A stretch of DNA of 64,000 nt from an uncultured Castellaniella sp. Its GTDB lineage: Bacteria > Pseudomonadota > Gammaproteobacteria > Burkholderiales > Burkholderiaceae_B. Positions 16,478 to 24,800 of the stretch are shown piece after piece. A program made the position numbers and the translations under genes. Under the pieces are notes generated by a model. It ran no database searches. It was not told where the DNA came from and was given only the letters and a program-made list of their open reading frames with translations. Positions within the stretch are counted from its first letter, which is position 1. Each line of letters begins with the position of its first letter. Where the stretch lies: NCBI RefSeq assembly GCF_937988725.1, contig NZ_CALKHS010000010.1, positions 806,001 to 870,000 on the forward strand, read 5' to 3'.

Positions 16478-17086
16478 TTGCTGGACATCATCCACGCGGC
16501 CGGCTGGCCCATCTGGCTGCTGGTGGCCACCTCGGTCATCACGCTGGCGATCATCATAGAACGTTTCCTGGCCCTGCGCCCCAGCCAGGTCATGCCGCGC
16601 GGCCTGCCCGAACAGGTGCTGGAACTGATGCGCCGCCAGCAGGATGAGCCCGACGCCGTGCTGCGCCTGGGGCGCAACAGTCCCATGGGCCGCATCCTGG
16701 CCGAAGTCGCCGCCCAGCGCCAGGAAAACGACGCCATGCGACAGGCCGCCATCGAAGCCGTGGGCCGCGACGTCTCCTGGCGCCTGAACCGCTATCTGGC
16801 GGGCCTGGCCACCATTTCGGTCATCGCGCCGCTGCTGGGGCTGTTCGGCACGGTGGTCGGCATGATCGAGATCTTCGGCGCCTACGACCCGGCCGGCGGC
16901 AATCCGGCCCTGCTGGCCCATGGCATCGCCATCGCGCTGTACAACACCGGTTTCGGCATCCTGATCGCCATTCCCGCGCTGATCTTTCACCGCTACTTCC
17001 GGTCCCGCGTGGAATACTTCCTGCACACCATGGAACGCGAAGCCGGCGCCCTGGACCGCCTGATCAGCCGCCGCGCCGCCTCATGA
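16478..17086 (+). CDS. exbB: ExbB/TolQ-family biopolymer transport protein
   Basis: 202-residue inner-membrane protein with three predicted transmembrane segments: one near the N-terminus (WPIWLLVATSVITLAIII), then YLAGLATISVIAPLLGLFGTVVGM and a last one around IAIALYNTGFGILIAIPALIF. With ExbD it forms the proton-driven stator that energises TonB or Tol. The start is a TTG at 16478, giving (M)LDIIHAAGW, with AAAGGA 7 bp upstream; an upstream ATG would add about 42 unlike residues. It overlaps exbD by ATGA. Confidence 0.92.
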   Translation: MLDIIHAAGWPIWLLVATSVITLAIIIERFLALRPSQVMPRGLPEQVLELMRRQQDEPDAVLRLGRNSPMGRILAEVAAQRQENDAMRQAAIEAVGRDVSWRLNRYLAGLATISVIAPLLGLFGTVVGMIEIFGAYDPAGGNPALLAHGIAIALYNTGFGILIAIPALIFHRYFRSRVEYFLHTMEREAGALDRLISRRAAS

Positions 17087-17496
17087 ACTTCCGCCACCGC
17101 CATTCCCACGAAGATCCGGAGATCAACCTGATCCCCCTGATCGACGTCCTGCTGGTGATCCTGATCTTCCTGGCGGCGACCACGTCCTTCACGCAGACGC
17201 GCCAGCTGCCCATCGCCCTGCCCCAGGCCCAGGCGCAGGTCCTGGATGCCGGTCCGGCGCTGGAACTGGCCATCAGCCGCGACGGGCAATACGCCCTGGA
17301 TGGGCATTACATCGACAACGCCGCGCCGGACGCCCTGGCGGCGGCGCTGCGCCGAGCGGCCGCCGACCGCCCCGACGCGCCGCTGCGCATCGACGCGGAC
17401 GGCCAGGCTTCCCACACGACCGTGGTGCAGGCCCTGGAAGCCGCCCGCCAGGCCGACATCCGCAAGATCTCCTTCCTCACCCAGGGCCGCCCATGA
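17083..17496 (+). CDS. exbD: ExbD/TolR-family biopolymer transport protein
   Basis: 137-residue partner of ExbB: short cytoplasmic N-terminus, one membrane helix (INLIPLIDVLLVILIFLAATTSF) with the essential Asp, and a periplasmic domain. The INLIPLIDVLLVLLIFF-type helix is diagnostic. ATGA overlaps join it to exbB upstream and lpxK downstream, so proton-motive energising and lipid A genes share one transcript. Confidence 0.95.
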   Translation: MNFRHRHSHEDPEINLIPLIDVLLVILIFLAATTSFTQTRQLPIALPQAQAQVLDAGPALELAISRDGQYALDGHYIDNAAPDALAAALRRAAADRPDAPLRIDADGQASHTTVVQALEAARQADIRKISFLTQGRP

Positions 17497-18578
17497 GCCC
17501 CGCCGCGCGCCGGCGGGCCGAAGACAGACTGCAGGACATCTGGCGAGCGCGCGGCCCGGCCAGCGCCCTGCTGACCCCGCTGTCCTGGCTCTACGGCCGC
17601 CTGTCGGCGCGGCGCATGGCCCGGCAGGCCGCGCAGGCCTGGCGGGCGCCCGTGCCGGTTGTCGTCATCGGCAACATCCTGGTGGGCGGCACGGGCAAGA
17701 CCCCGGTCACCGCCGCCGTGTGCCATTTCCTGCAGGCCCGGGGCTGGCGTCCCGGCATCCTCAGCCGGGGATACGGCACCCGTCCCGGCGCCGCCCCGAG
17801 GCTGAGCGACCAGGCCGCGGACAGCGCCCATCTGGGCGACGAGCCCGCCCTGCTGCACGCCATCACGGGGGCGCCCGTCGCCGTGCACCCCCGGCGCTCG
17901 CTGGCGGCGACGGCCCTGCTGCGGGCCCACCCCGACATCGACGTGCTGATCGCCGACGACGGGCTGCAGCACACCGCCCTGGCGCGCGACGTGGAGATCA
18001 TCGTCCAGGACGCGCGCGGCATCGGCAACGGCCGGCTGCTGCCCGCCGGCCCCTTGCGCGAACCGCCCGACCGGCGCCTGCGGGCCGACTGGCTGATCAC
18101 CCAGCTGGGCCCCGCCGACGCGCCGCCCGCCGCCGTGCCCGTCGGCGCCGACGGCAAGCCTCGCCAGCTGGCCCTGCGTCTGCTGCCGGACGCCCTGACC
18201 CACCTGGCCAGCGGCCGGCGGCAGGATTGGGCCGACTGGAGCGCGGCGCAGGGGCAAACTCCCTGCAGCGCCGCCGCGGGCATCGGGCAGCCGCAGCGGT
18301 TCTTCGCCATGCTGCGGCAGGCGGGCCTGAATCTGGTCCGCACCCTGAGCAGCCCCGACCACCAGGCGCCCTCCCCGGACGATCTGCGATCCCTGCCGCC
18401 GGGTCCCATCCTGATCACCGCCAAGGACGCCGTCAAGTACGCTCCTCCGCACGATCCCCGGCTCTGGTCCGTGCATGCCGCTCCGGTGTTTTCCGATCCC
18501 GCGTGGCTGGACGCACTGGAAGCCGGCCTGCGATCCCATCGCGCAGCTTTGCAGCACAAGCGGGACGCCAGGCATTAA
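17493..18578 (+). CDS. lpxK: Tetraacyldisaccharide 4'-kinase LpxK
   Basis: Inner-membrane-associated kinase that phosphorylates the 4' position of the lipid A precursor. 361 residues with an N-terminal hydrophobic patch (LLTPLSWLYG), a P-loop VGGTGKTPVT around residue 60, and LSRGYG, LIADDGLQH and ITAKDAVKYAP motifs typical of LpxK. Starts inside the exbD stop (ATGA). It lies upstream of ycaR and kdsB, as in many Burkholderiales. Confidence 0.97.
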   Translation: MSPAARRRAEDRLQDIWRARGPASALLTPLSWLYGRLSARRMARQAAQAWRAPVPVVVIGNILVGGTGKTPVTAAVCHFLQARGWRPGILSRGYGTRPGAAPRLSDQAADSAHLGDEPALLHAITGAPVAVHPRRSLAATALLRAHPDIDVLIADDGLQHTALARDVEIIVQDARGIGNGRLLPAGPLREPPDRRLRADWLITQLGPADAPPAAVPVGADGKPRQLALRLLPDALTHLASGRRQDWADWSAAQGQTPCSAAAGIGQPQRFFAMLRQAGLNLVRTLSSPDHQAPSPDDLRSLPPGPILITAKDAVKYAPPHDPRLWSVHAAPVFSDPAWLDALEAGLRSHRAALQHKRDARH

Positions 18579-18615
18579 ACTGTTCCTTTCTCCACCCCAC
18601 CCGATACCCGCCTCC

Positions 18616-18798
18616 ATGGAAAACCGTTTGCTGCAGATCCTCGTGTGCCCCATCTGCAAGAGCGCCTTGCGCCATGACCGCGAGCACCAGGAACTGATCT
18701 GCCAGGCCGACCGCCTGGCCTTCCCGATCCGCGACGGGGTGCCCGTCATGCTGCCCGGCGAAGCCCGCGAACTCGACCCGGCCTCCGCCCAGACATGA
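18616..18798 (+). CDS. ycaR: YcaR/Trm112-like protein (UPF0434)
   Basis: 60-residue Trm112-like protein: MENRLLQILVCPICKSAL, then ELICQADRLAFPIRDGVPVMLPGEAREL. Only one CxxC pair is present (CPIC); the later single Cys is in LICQ. Family members sit between lpxK and kdsB in many Gram-negatives, and their exact role is unknown. The stop overlaps the kdsB start by 4 bp. Confidence 0.93.
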   Translation: MENRLLQILVCPICKSALRHDREHQELICQADRLAFPIRDGVPVMLPGEARELDPASAQT

Positions 18799-19556
18799 GC
18801 TTCACGGTCGTCATCCCGGCGCGCGCCGCCTCCACCCGCCTGCCGGGCAAGCCGCTGCTGGACATCGGCGGCCTGCCCATGGTGGTGCGCACGGCCCGCC
18901 AGGCCGCCCTGTCGGGCGCGGCACGCGTCATCATCGCCACCGACCACGCGGACATCCTCCAGGCCGCCGATGCGCATGGCATCGAAGCCCTGATCACCCG
19001 GCCCGACCACCCGACGGGCACGGACCGCCTGTCCGAAGTCGCGCAGCGGCTGGGGCTGGACGACGACGCCATCGTCGTCAACGTCCAGGGAGACGAACCG
19101 CTGATCGATCCGGCGCTGATCGACGCCGTCGCCGCCCTGCTGCAGCAGCATTCCGACGCCGCCATCACCACCTGCGCCGCGCCGATCTGCAGCGCCGACA
19201 CCCTGTTCGATCCCAACGCCGTCAAAGTCGTGTGCGACAGCCGGCAGCGCGCCCTGTATTTTTCGCGGGCGCCCATCCCCTGGGCCCGGGACGCCCTGGC
19301 CGACGGGCGGCAGCGCCTGGCGCCCGGCCTGCCCGCCCTGCACCACATCGGCCTGTACGCCTATCGCGCGGGCTTTCTGCGGGCCTTTCCGGAATTGCCT
19401 CCCGGGCGGCTGGAGCACATCGAATCGCTGGAACAACTGCGCGCCCTGGAACAGGGCTTTCCGATCTTCGTCCACGAGACCCCAGCGCTTCCCGCCCGGG
19501 GCGTGGACACCGCCGAGGACCTCGCCCGGGTGCGCGCCCTGTTTTCCAATATATAA
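18795..19556 (+). CDS. kdsB: 3-deoxy-manno-octulosonate cytidylyltransferase KdsB
   Basis: Activates KDO as CMP-KDO for attachment to lipid A. 253 residues with the nucleotide-binding start VIPARAASTRLPGKPL, VIIATDHADI, HPTGTDRLSEV and VVNVQGDEPLI, all typical of KdsB. Coupled to ycaR by ATGA. About 87 bp separate it from adk. Confidence 0.97.
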   Translation: MSFTVVIPARAASTRLPGKPLLDIGGLPMVVRTARQAALSGAARVIIATDHADILQAADAHGIEALITRPDHPTGTDRLSEVAQRLGLDDDAIVVNVQGDEPLIDPALIDAVAALLQQHSDAAITTCAAPICSADTLFDPNAVKVVCDSRQRALYFSRAPIPWARDALADGRQRLAPGLPALHHIGLYAYRAGFLRAFPELPPGRLEHIESLEQLRALEQGFPIFVHETPALPARGVDTAEDLARVRALFSNI

Positions 19557-19643
19557 ATAAGCCTTATGTCTCAATCACTTCTGCAGCGTCTGCTGCATTG
19601 CGGCATAATCGGAAAAATTTGAAAAATACTTTCGGAGGAAATC

Positions 19644-20312
19644 ATGCGCTTGATTCTGCTAGGCCCCCCCGGGGCGGGCAAGGGTACCCAGGCCGCGTTC
19701 ATCACGGAAACGTTCGGCATTCCGCAGATCTCGACCGGCGACATGCTGCGCGCGGCCGTCAAGGCGCAAACCCCGCTGGGGCTGGAAGCCAAGAAGATCA
19801 TGGACAAGGGCGGCCTGGTGTCCGACGACATCATCATCGGCCTGGTGCGCGACCGCCTCACCCAGCCTGACTGCCAGAGCGGCTACCTGTTCGACGGCTT
19901 CCCGCGCACCATCCCGCAGGCCGACGCGCTGAAGAACGCGCAGGTCACGCTGGACTACGTGATCGAGATCAGCGTGCCCGAGGAAAACATCATCGAGCGC
20001 ATGAGCGGACGGCGCGTGCACCCGGCCAGCGGCCGCACCTATCACGTCACCTTCAATCCGCCCAAGCGCGCGGGCCTGGACGACGAGACCGGCGAGCCGC
20101 TGATCCAGCGCGACGACGACCGCGAGGAAACCGTGCGCCACCGCCTGTCGGTCTACCGCGACCAGACCCGCCCGCTGGTGGACTACTACTCCCAGTGGGC
20201 CGCCACCGGCGACGCCCGCGCGCCGCACTACGCGAAGATCTCCGGCGTGGGTTCGGTGGACGAGATCCGCGAACGCATCCTGGGCATCCTGCGCGCCCAT
20301 TCAGCCGCCTGA
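19644..20312 (+). CDS. adk: Adenylate kinase
   Basis: Interconverts ATP + AMP and two ADP. 222 residues, long form with a LID domain. P-loop GPPGAGKGTQ near residues 7-16, ISTGDMLR, GYLFDGFPRT, and a LID GRRVHPASGRTYHV...DD...REETVRHRL. The LID lacks zinc-binding cysteines, as in E. coli. GGAGGAA precedes the ATG. The downstream dehydrogenase starts 13 bp after its stop. Confidence 0.98.
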   Translation: MRLILLGPPGAGKGTQAAFITETFGIPQISTGDMLRAAVKAQTPLGLEAKKIMDKGGLVSDDIIIGLVRDRLTQPDCQSGYLFDGFPRTIPQADALKNAQVTLDYVIEISVPEENIIERMSGRRVHPASGRTYHVTFNPPKRAGLDDETGEPLIQRDDDREETVRHRLSVYRDQTRPLVDYYSQWAATGDARAPHYAKISGVGSVDEIRERILGILRAHSAA

Positions 20313-20325
20313 GCCAAAGACCGCC

Positions 20326-21084
20326 ATGGACATCCGCGACCAAGTCATCCTCATCACCGGCGGGGCCTCCGGGCTGGGCGCCGGCACCGCCCGCGCCCTG
20401 GCGGCCCAGGGCGCCCGCATCGTGCTGGCCGACGTCCAGGACGAAGCCGGCCGGGCGCTGGCGGCCGAACTCGGCCAGACCTACGTGCATTGCGACGTCA
20501 CCTCCGAATCCGACGCCCAGGCGGCCGTCGACGCCGCCACGGCGCAGGGCGCGCTTCGCGTCCTGGTCAATTGCGCGGGCATCGCGCCGGCCTCGCGCAT
20601 CGTCGGCAAGACCGGCCCCCACGAACTCGCCCTGTTCCGCCGCGTCATCGACATCAATCTGGTGGGCTCCTTCAACATGGCGCGCCTGGCCGCCCAGGCC
20701 ATGACCGCCAACGATCCGCAGGCGACCGGCGAACGCGGCGTCATCATCAATACGGCCTCGGTCGCCGCCTACGACGGCCAGATCGGGCAGTCCGCATACG
20801 CCGCGTCCAAGGCCGGCATCGTCGGCATGACCCTGGCCATCGCCCGCGACCTGTCCCGCGTGGGCGTGCGCTGCATGACCATCGCCCCGGGCATCTTCGG
20901 CACGCCGATGCTGTTCGGCATGCCCCAGGAAGTCCAGGATTCCCTGGCCGCCAGCGTGCCCTTCCCGTCCCGCCTCGGCCGCCCGGAAGACTACGCCAAG
21001 CTGGTCCTCGGCATTCTGGACAACGAGATGCTCAACGGCGAGACCATCCGCCTGGATGGCGCCATCCGGATGGCGCCGAAGTGA
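20326..21084 (+). CDS. SDR family oxidoreductase, 3-hydroxyacyl-CoA dehydrogenase type-2-like
   Basis: 252-residue short-chain dehydrogenase. NAD-binding TGGASGLGAG near 11-20, NCAGIAPAS near 82-90, catalytic Ser near 145 (NTASVAAYDGQIGQ), Tyr near 158 and Lys near 162 (YAASK). The GQIGQSAYAASKAGI and PSRLGRPEDYAKLV segments closely match bacterial relatives of HSD17B10 (3-hydroxy-2-methylbutyryl-CoA / 3-hydroxyacyl-CoA dehydrogenase). A role in fatty-acid or isoleucine breakdown is inferred. It is 13 bp after adk and probably co-transcribed. Confidence 0.88.
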   Translation: MDIRDQVILITGGASGLGAGTARALAAQGARIVLADVQDEAGRALAAELGQTYVHCDVTSESDAQAAVDAATAQGALRVLVNCAGIAPASRIVGKTGPHELALFRRVIDINLVGSFNMARLAAQAMTANDPQATGERGVIINTASVAAYDGQIGQSAYAASKAGIVGMTLAIARDLSRVGVRCMTIAPGIFGTPMLFGMPQEVQDSLAASVPFPSRLGRPEDYAKLVLGILDNEMLNGETIRLDGAIRMAPK

Positions 21085-21180
21085 TGTTGGCCCCCACGCT
21101 GCGCAGGCTCGCGCCCGCTTGCTGCCCCCCGAGGGGGCTCTTTTGCCTTGGGGCGGCCCGGCGGCAAAAGGCTCTCACAT
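21085..21180. repeat. GC-rich intergenic repeat with two inverted repeats
   Basis: Between the dehydrogenase and murJ. It contains GCCCCC/GGGGGC around CGA (21124-21129 and 21133-21138) followed by TCTTTT, and CTTTTGCC/GGCAAAAG arms (21140-21147 and 21163-21170). Its wording (CCCCACGCTGCGCAGGCTCG...) resembles dispersed intergenic elements I know from Burkholderiales genomes. It may also end transcription from adk. Confidence 0.6.
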
Positions 21181-21211
21181 CACGCAGGCTCTGCCCGCCA
21201 CCCGCTCTTCC

Positions 21212-22768
21212 ATGAGCCTGTTGCGGTCGGCGGCCACGATCAGCGGCCTGACGCTGTTTTCCCGCGTGACCGGCATGCTGCGCGATGTGCTCATCGCCAG
21301 CGTGTACGGCGCCGGCCCCCTGACGGACGCCTTCTGGGTGGCCTTCCGCATCCCGAACCTGCTGCGCCGCCTGTTCGCCGAAGGGGCGTTTTCACAGGCC
21401 TTCGTGCCCATCCTGGGCGAGGTCCGCCAGCGCGGCGACCACGACACCCTGCGCCGCCTGCTGGATCGCGTCGCGCTGCTGCTGTTCGTCGCGCTGTGCG
21501 GCGTCACGCTGATCGGCATCCTGGGCGCCGCGTGGGTGGTCACCGCCATGGCCAGCGGCATGCGCACGGCCGCGCGCGCCCACGAATTCGGGGAAGCCAT
21601 CTGGATGACCCGGCTGATGTTCCCCTACATCATCTGCATGTCGCTGGTGGCCTTCGCATCCGGCGTGCTGAACACCTTCAGCCGCTTCGCCGTGCCGGCC
21701 TTCACCCCGGTCCTGCTGAACCTGTCCATGATCGGCGCCAGCCTGCTGCTGGCCGACCGCATGGAAGAGCCCATCCACGCCCTGGCCGTCGGGGTGCTGG
21801 CGGGCGGCATCCTGCAACTGGCCGTCCAGTGGGTCGCCCTGGGCCGCCTGGGCCTGCTGCCGCGCTACGGCCAGGGGCTGCTGACCGCCTGGCGGGATCC
21901 CACCGTGCGCCGCATCCTGCGGCAGATGCTGCCAGCCACCCTGGGGGTGTCCGTGGCCCAGCTGTCGCTGCTCATCAACACCAACATCGCCACCTGGCTG
22001 GCGCCCGGCAGCGTTACCTGGCTGTCCTTCGCCGACCGCCTGATGGAATTCCCCACGGCCCTGCTGGGCGTGGCCCTGGGGACGGTCCTGCTGCCCAGCC
22101 TGTCGGCGGCTCACGCCCGCGACGACCACACCGCCTACAACGCCCTGCTGGACTGGGGGCTGCGGCTGGTGCTGCTGCTGGGCCTGCCGGCCGCGCTGGG
22201 CATGTCCCTGCTGGCCGACGGCCTGGTCGCCACGCTGTTCAATTACGGCGCCTTTTCCGCCACCGACGTGGCGCAGACCCAGCTGGCCGTCACCGCCTAT
22301 GCCGCGGGCCTGCTGGGCCTGCTCGCCATCAAGATCCTGGCCCCGGGCTTCTATGCCAAGCAGGACATCCGCACGCCGGTGCGCATCGCCATCGCCGTGC
22401 TGGTGTTCACCCAGTTGATGAACCTGGTCCTGGTGCCCTGGCTGGCCCACGCGGGCCTGGCGCTGTCCATCGGGCTGGGCGCCAGCGCCAACGCGCTGTG
22501 CCTGGTGGTCCTGCTGCGGCGGCGCAAGCTGTACGCGCCATTGCCCGGCTGGCGGGGATTCACCCTGAAGCTGCTGCCCGCCTTGGGCGCCCTGGCCGCC
22601 GTGCTGGTCTGGGCGGACCGGCACCTGGACTGGGTGGCCCTGGGCGCCCATCCCGCCGCCCGGGTCGCCTGGCTGATGGGGGTCCTGGCGGCGGCGGCGC
22701 TGGCGTACTTCAGCACCTTGTTTTTATTCGGTTTTCGACCCAGAGACTTTACACGCCGACAGTCGTAG
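21212..22768 (+). CDS. murJ: Lipid II flippase MurJ
   Basis: Polytopic inner-membrane protein that moves lipid II across the membrane for peptidoglycan synthesis. 518 residues with about 14 hydrophobic helices. The N-terminus MSLLRSAATISGLTLFSRVTGMLRD and the DAFWVAFRIPNLLRRLFAEGAFSQAFVP block are diagnostic MurJ/MviN sequences. The ATG at 21212 is chosen by that alignment; frame extends upstream through the repeat. rpsT follows, its promoter overlapping the 3' end. Confidence 0.96.
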   Translation: MSLLRSAATISGLTLFSRVTGMLRDVLIASVYGAGPLTDAFWVAFRIPNLLRRLFAEGAFSQAFVPILGEVRQRGDHDTLRRLLDRVALLLFVALCGVTLIGILGAAWVVTAMASGMRTAARAHEFGEAIWMTRLMFPYIICMSLVAFASGVLNTFSRFAVPAFTPVLLNLSMIGASLLLADRMEEPIHALAVGVLAGGILQLAVQWVALGRLGLLPRYGQGLLTAWRDPTVRRILRQMLPATLGVSVAQLSLLINTNIATWLAPGSVTWLSFADRLMEFPTALLGVALGTVLLPSLSAAHARDDHTAYNALLDWGLRLVLLLGLPAALGMSLLADGLVATLFNYGAFSATDVAQTQLAVTAYAAGLLGLLAIKILAPGFYAKQDIRTPVRIAIAVLVFTQLMNLVLVPWLAHAGLALSIGLGASANALCLVVLLRRRKLYAPLPGWRGFTLKLLPALGALAAVLVWADRHLDWVALGAHPAARVAWLMGVLAAAALAYFSTLFLFGFRPRDFTRRQS

Positions 22769-22776
22769 GATAAACT
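22748..22776 (+). promoter_or_regulatory. Sigma-70-like promoter of rpsT
   Basis: TTTACA at 22748-22753 and TAAACT at 22771-22776 with a 17-bp spacer, overlapping the end of murJ and about 60 bp before the rpsT ATG. Confidence 0.5.
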
Positions 22777-22836
22777 TACTGTCTTTGCTTTGCAGCACAA
22801 GCAACCGTTTCTATTTACGCGAACAGATAACACCTT

Positions 22837-23100
22837 ATGGCCAATTCCGCACAAGCCCGTAAACGCGCCCGCCAGGCCGTTGCCCAGAACAAACACAACG
22901 CCAGCATGCGTTCGATGCTGCGCACCGCCATCAAGCGCGTGCGTCAGGCCATCGAATCGGGTGACCAGGCTGCCGCCAACGACGTTTTCCGCAAGGCCAG
23001 CAGCGTGATCGACCGCGTCGCCGACAAGCAGATCATCCACAAGAACAAGGCCGCCCGCCATAAAAGCCGCCTGTCGGCTGCGATCAAGGCCCTGGCCTGA
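22837..23100 (+). CDS. rpsT: 30S ribosomal protein S20
   Basis: 87-residue basic protein of the small ribosomal subunit, binding 16S rRNA. MANSAQARKRARQ and KNKAARHKSRLSAAIKAL are characteristic S20 ends. A strong terminator follows. The gene has its own promoter in the end of murJ. Confidence 0.98.
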   Translation: MANSAQARKRARQAVAQNKHNASMRSMLRTAIKRVRQAIESGDQAAANDVFRKASSVIDRVADKQIIHKNKAARHKSRLSAAIKALA

Positions 23101-23128
23101 TCGACGAAACGCAGCTTGTACTGCAATG

Positions 23129-23156
23129 AAAAGGACGCCGATGGCGTCCTTTTTCT
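23129..23156 (+). terminator. Rho-independent terminator of rpsT
   Basis: Stem AAAAGGACGCC/GGCGTCCTTTT with loop GAT, followed by further T residues (TTTCTTTT). Because the arms begin with A residues it could also stop argF transcripts from the other side. Confidence 0.9.
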
Positions 23157-23239
23157 TTTGCCGGAAAGACCCCCAGGCCCTCAGGCCGCCCCGATTCGCC
23201 AGGCGCGGGGCGATCCATCGGACCGTCCCGCGCCCAGGC

Positions 23240-24178
23240 TCATTCCTGACGGCCCAGCAGCAGGAATTCCATCAAGGCCTTTTGCACGTGCAGGCGGTTC
23301 TCGGCCTCGTCCCAGACCACGCTTTGCGGGCCGTCGATGACTTCGCCCGTGACCTCTTCGCCGCGGTGGGCGGGCAGGCAGTGCATGAACACCGCGTCCG
23401 GCTGCGCCGCGGCCATCATCTGCGCATCCACGCACCAGTCGGCGAAGGCCAGGCGGCGGGCTTCGTTCTCGGTCTCGTAGCCCATGCTGGTCCAGACGTC
23501 GGTCGTGACCAGGTCAGCCCCCCGGCAGGCTTCCAGGGGATCGTCGAATTCGCGCAGCACGGATGCCGGCTGCTGGCCCACCCGCAAGGGGTCCAGGCGG
23601 TAGCCGGCCGGCGCCGAGACGTGCAGCGTGAAGCCCAGCAGTTCGGCGGCCTGCAGCCAGGTATAGGACATGTTGTTGGCATCCCCGATCCAGGCCACGG
23701 TCTTGCCCCGGATCGGCCCGCGATGCTCGACGAAGGTCAGGATGTCGGCCAGGATCTGGCAGGGGTGGAATTCGTTGGTCAGGCCATTGATGACCGGCAC
23801 GCGCGAATGCGCGGCGAACCGCTCGATCCGGGTCTGCTCGAAGGTGCGGATCATCACCAGGTCCACCATGCGCGAAATGACGCGGGCGGTGTCTTCGATG
23901 GGTTCGGAGCGCCCCAGCTGCGAGCCTTCCGTGGTCAGGTAGATGACCGAGCCGCCCAGCTGATACATGCCGGCTTCGAACGACACCCGGGTGCGTGTGC
24001 TGGCCTTCTCGAACACCATGGCCAGATTGCGGTCGTGCAGCGTGTGATGCGGCTGGTAGCGCTTGAACTTGTCCTTGATCAGGCGCGCGCGTTCGATCAC
24101 GTAGTGGATTTCGTCTTCCGAGAAATCACGCAACTGCAAAAAATGCCGCAAAGGTCCGGTGGGATTGGCTGCAGACAT
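23240..24178 (-). CDS. argF: Ornithine carbamoyltransferase
   Basis: Makes citrulline from ornithine and carbamoyl phosphate in arginine synthesis. 312 residues with the carbamoyl-phosphate loop STRTR (about 60-64), HPCQ (about 138-141), the ornithine loop region and FMHCLPAHRG. Starts at MSAANPTGPLRHFLQL (24178), which has a well-placed promoter; a frame extending to 24307 has no family sequence. argG lies further along on the same strand, with a DUF3579 gene between in the opposite direction. Confidence 0.97.
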   Translation of the reverse strand: MSAANPTGPLRHFLQLRDFSEDEIHYVIERARLIKDKFKRYQPHHTLHDRNLAMVFEKASTRTRVSFEAGMYQLGGSVIYLTTEGSQLGRSEPIEDTARVISRMVDLVMIRTFEQTRIERFAAHSRVPVINGLTNEFHPCQILADILTFVEHRGPIRGKTVAWIGDANNMSYTWLQAAELLGFTLHVSAPAGYRLDPLRVGQQPASVLREFDDPLEACRGADLVTTDVWTSMGYETENEARRLAFADWCVDAQMMAAAQPDAVFMHCLPAHRGEEVTGEVIDGPQSVVWDEAENRLHVQKALMEFLLLGRQE

Positions 24179-24201
24179 GGGAAACCTTATGCAAAGAGAC
24201 C

Positions 24202-24230
24202 ATATTACCGTGCCCCCGCAGGACGCGCAA
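24202..24230 (-). promoter_or_regulatory. Sigma-70-like promoter of argF
   Basis: On the minus strand TTGCGC (24230-24225), 17-bp spacer and TAATAT (24207-24202), 24 bp upstream of the argF ATG. Confidence 0.5.
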
Positions 24231-24243
24231 AACGCTGATCGGA

Positions 24244-24249
24244 TACAAT
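24244..24249 (+). promoter_or_regulatory. -10 element upstream of DUF3579 gene
   Basis: TACAAT in GGATACAATGCG, 61 bp before the ATG at 24310. A matching -35 is not clear. Confidence 0.35.
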
Positions 24250-24309
24250 GCGCGGCGTAGGGGATGTTGCGCACCCGGCCGCCAGGCGTGCCCCGTCTTT
24301 GGAACATAC

Positions 24310-24624
24310 ATGAACCACCCCGTCCAGCATTTGATCATCCACGGCAAAACCCTGGATGGCCAGCGATTCCGGCCCAGCGATTGGGCTGAACGCCTCGCCG
24401 GCGTGCTGTCCCAGTTTCGTCCCGCCGGATCCATCCACAACCCGCTGTCCTATTCCCCCTACGCCATGCCGCGCAGCATCGACGGCACCCCCTGTGTCGT
24501 GATCGACCAGCGCCTGCGCCAGCTGGAACCCCTGGCCTGGAAGTTCGCCTGCGATTTCGCCGACAGCAACCATCTGCAGACCACCGGCATCGCCGATCCC
24601 ATCGAAGACGCGCCCGACGCCTGA
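24310..24624 (+). CDS. DUF3579 family protein
   Basis: 104-residue protein typical of betaproteobacteria. Visible features are LIIHGKTLDGQRFRPSDWAERLAG, then SYSPYAMP and the end FACDFADSNHLQTTGI. No signal peptide, membrane segment or catalytic motif is apparent. Its place between argF and argG is recurrent in the group and suggests a link with arginine metabolism or only a conserved neighbourhood; the function is unknown to me. Confidence 0.85.
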   Translation: MNHPVQHLIIHGKTLDGQRFRPSDWAERLAGVLSQFRPAGSIHNPLSYSPYAMPRSIDGTPCVVIDQRLRQLEPLAWKFACDFADSNHLQTTGIADPIEDAPDA

Positions 24625-24700
24625 CCGGCGCCCGGCTCGGCCCCTCGGGGCGCATCCGCCGGCGGACCCGCATCGCGCTTCCGGTTCCCGCAGAAACGAC

Positions 24701-24733
24701 AAAGGCCGCTGAAAGACGATTTCAGCGGCCTTT
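24701..24733. terminator. Bidirectional terminator between DUF3579 gene and argG
   Basis: 14-bp stem, AAAGGCCGCTGAAA with TTTCAGCGGCCTTT, loop GACGA. A and T ends on both sides make it suitable for both convergent genes. Confidence 0.9.
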
Positions 24734-24800
24734 GTTCATCCGGCTGCATTCGTGAAGCGGCGGACAGGCCCGAAGGGGGCCGCCCGCGCCCCGGAAGGGC

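Noticed and set aside
17307..19574. 755-codon frame antisense to exbD-kdsB
   Set aside because: Covers four solid genes in the opposite strand and resembles no protein family I know.
22769..22836. Riboswitch or S20 autoregulatory leader before rpsT
   Set aside because: The leader is short and I see no conserved structure beyond a small TTGC/GCAA-type pairing.
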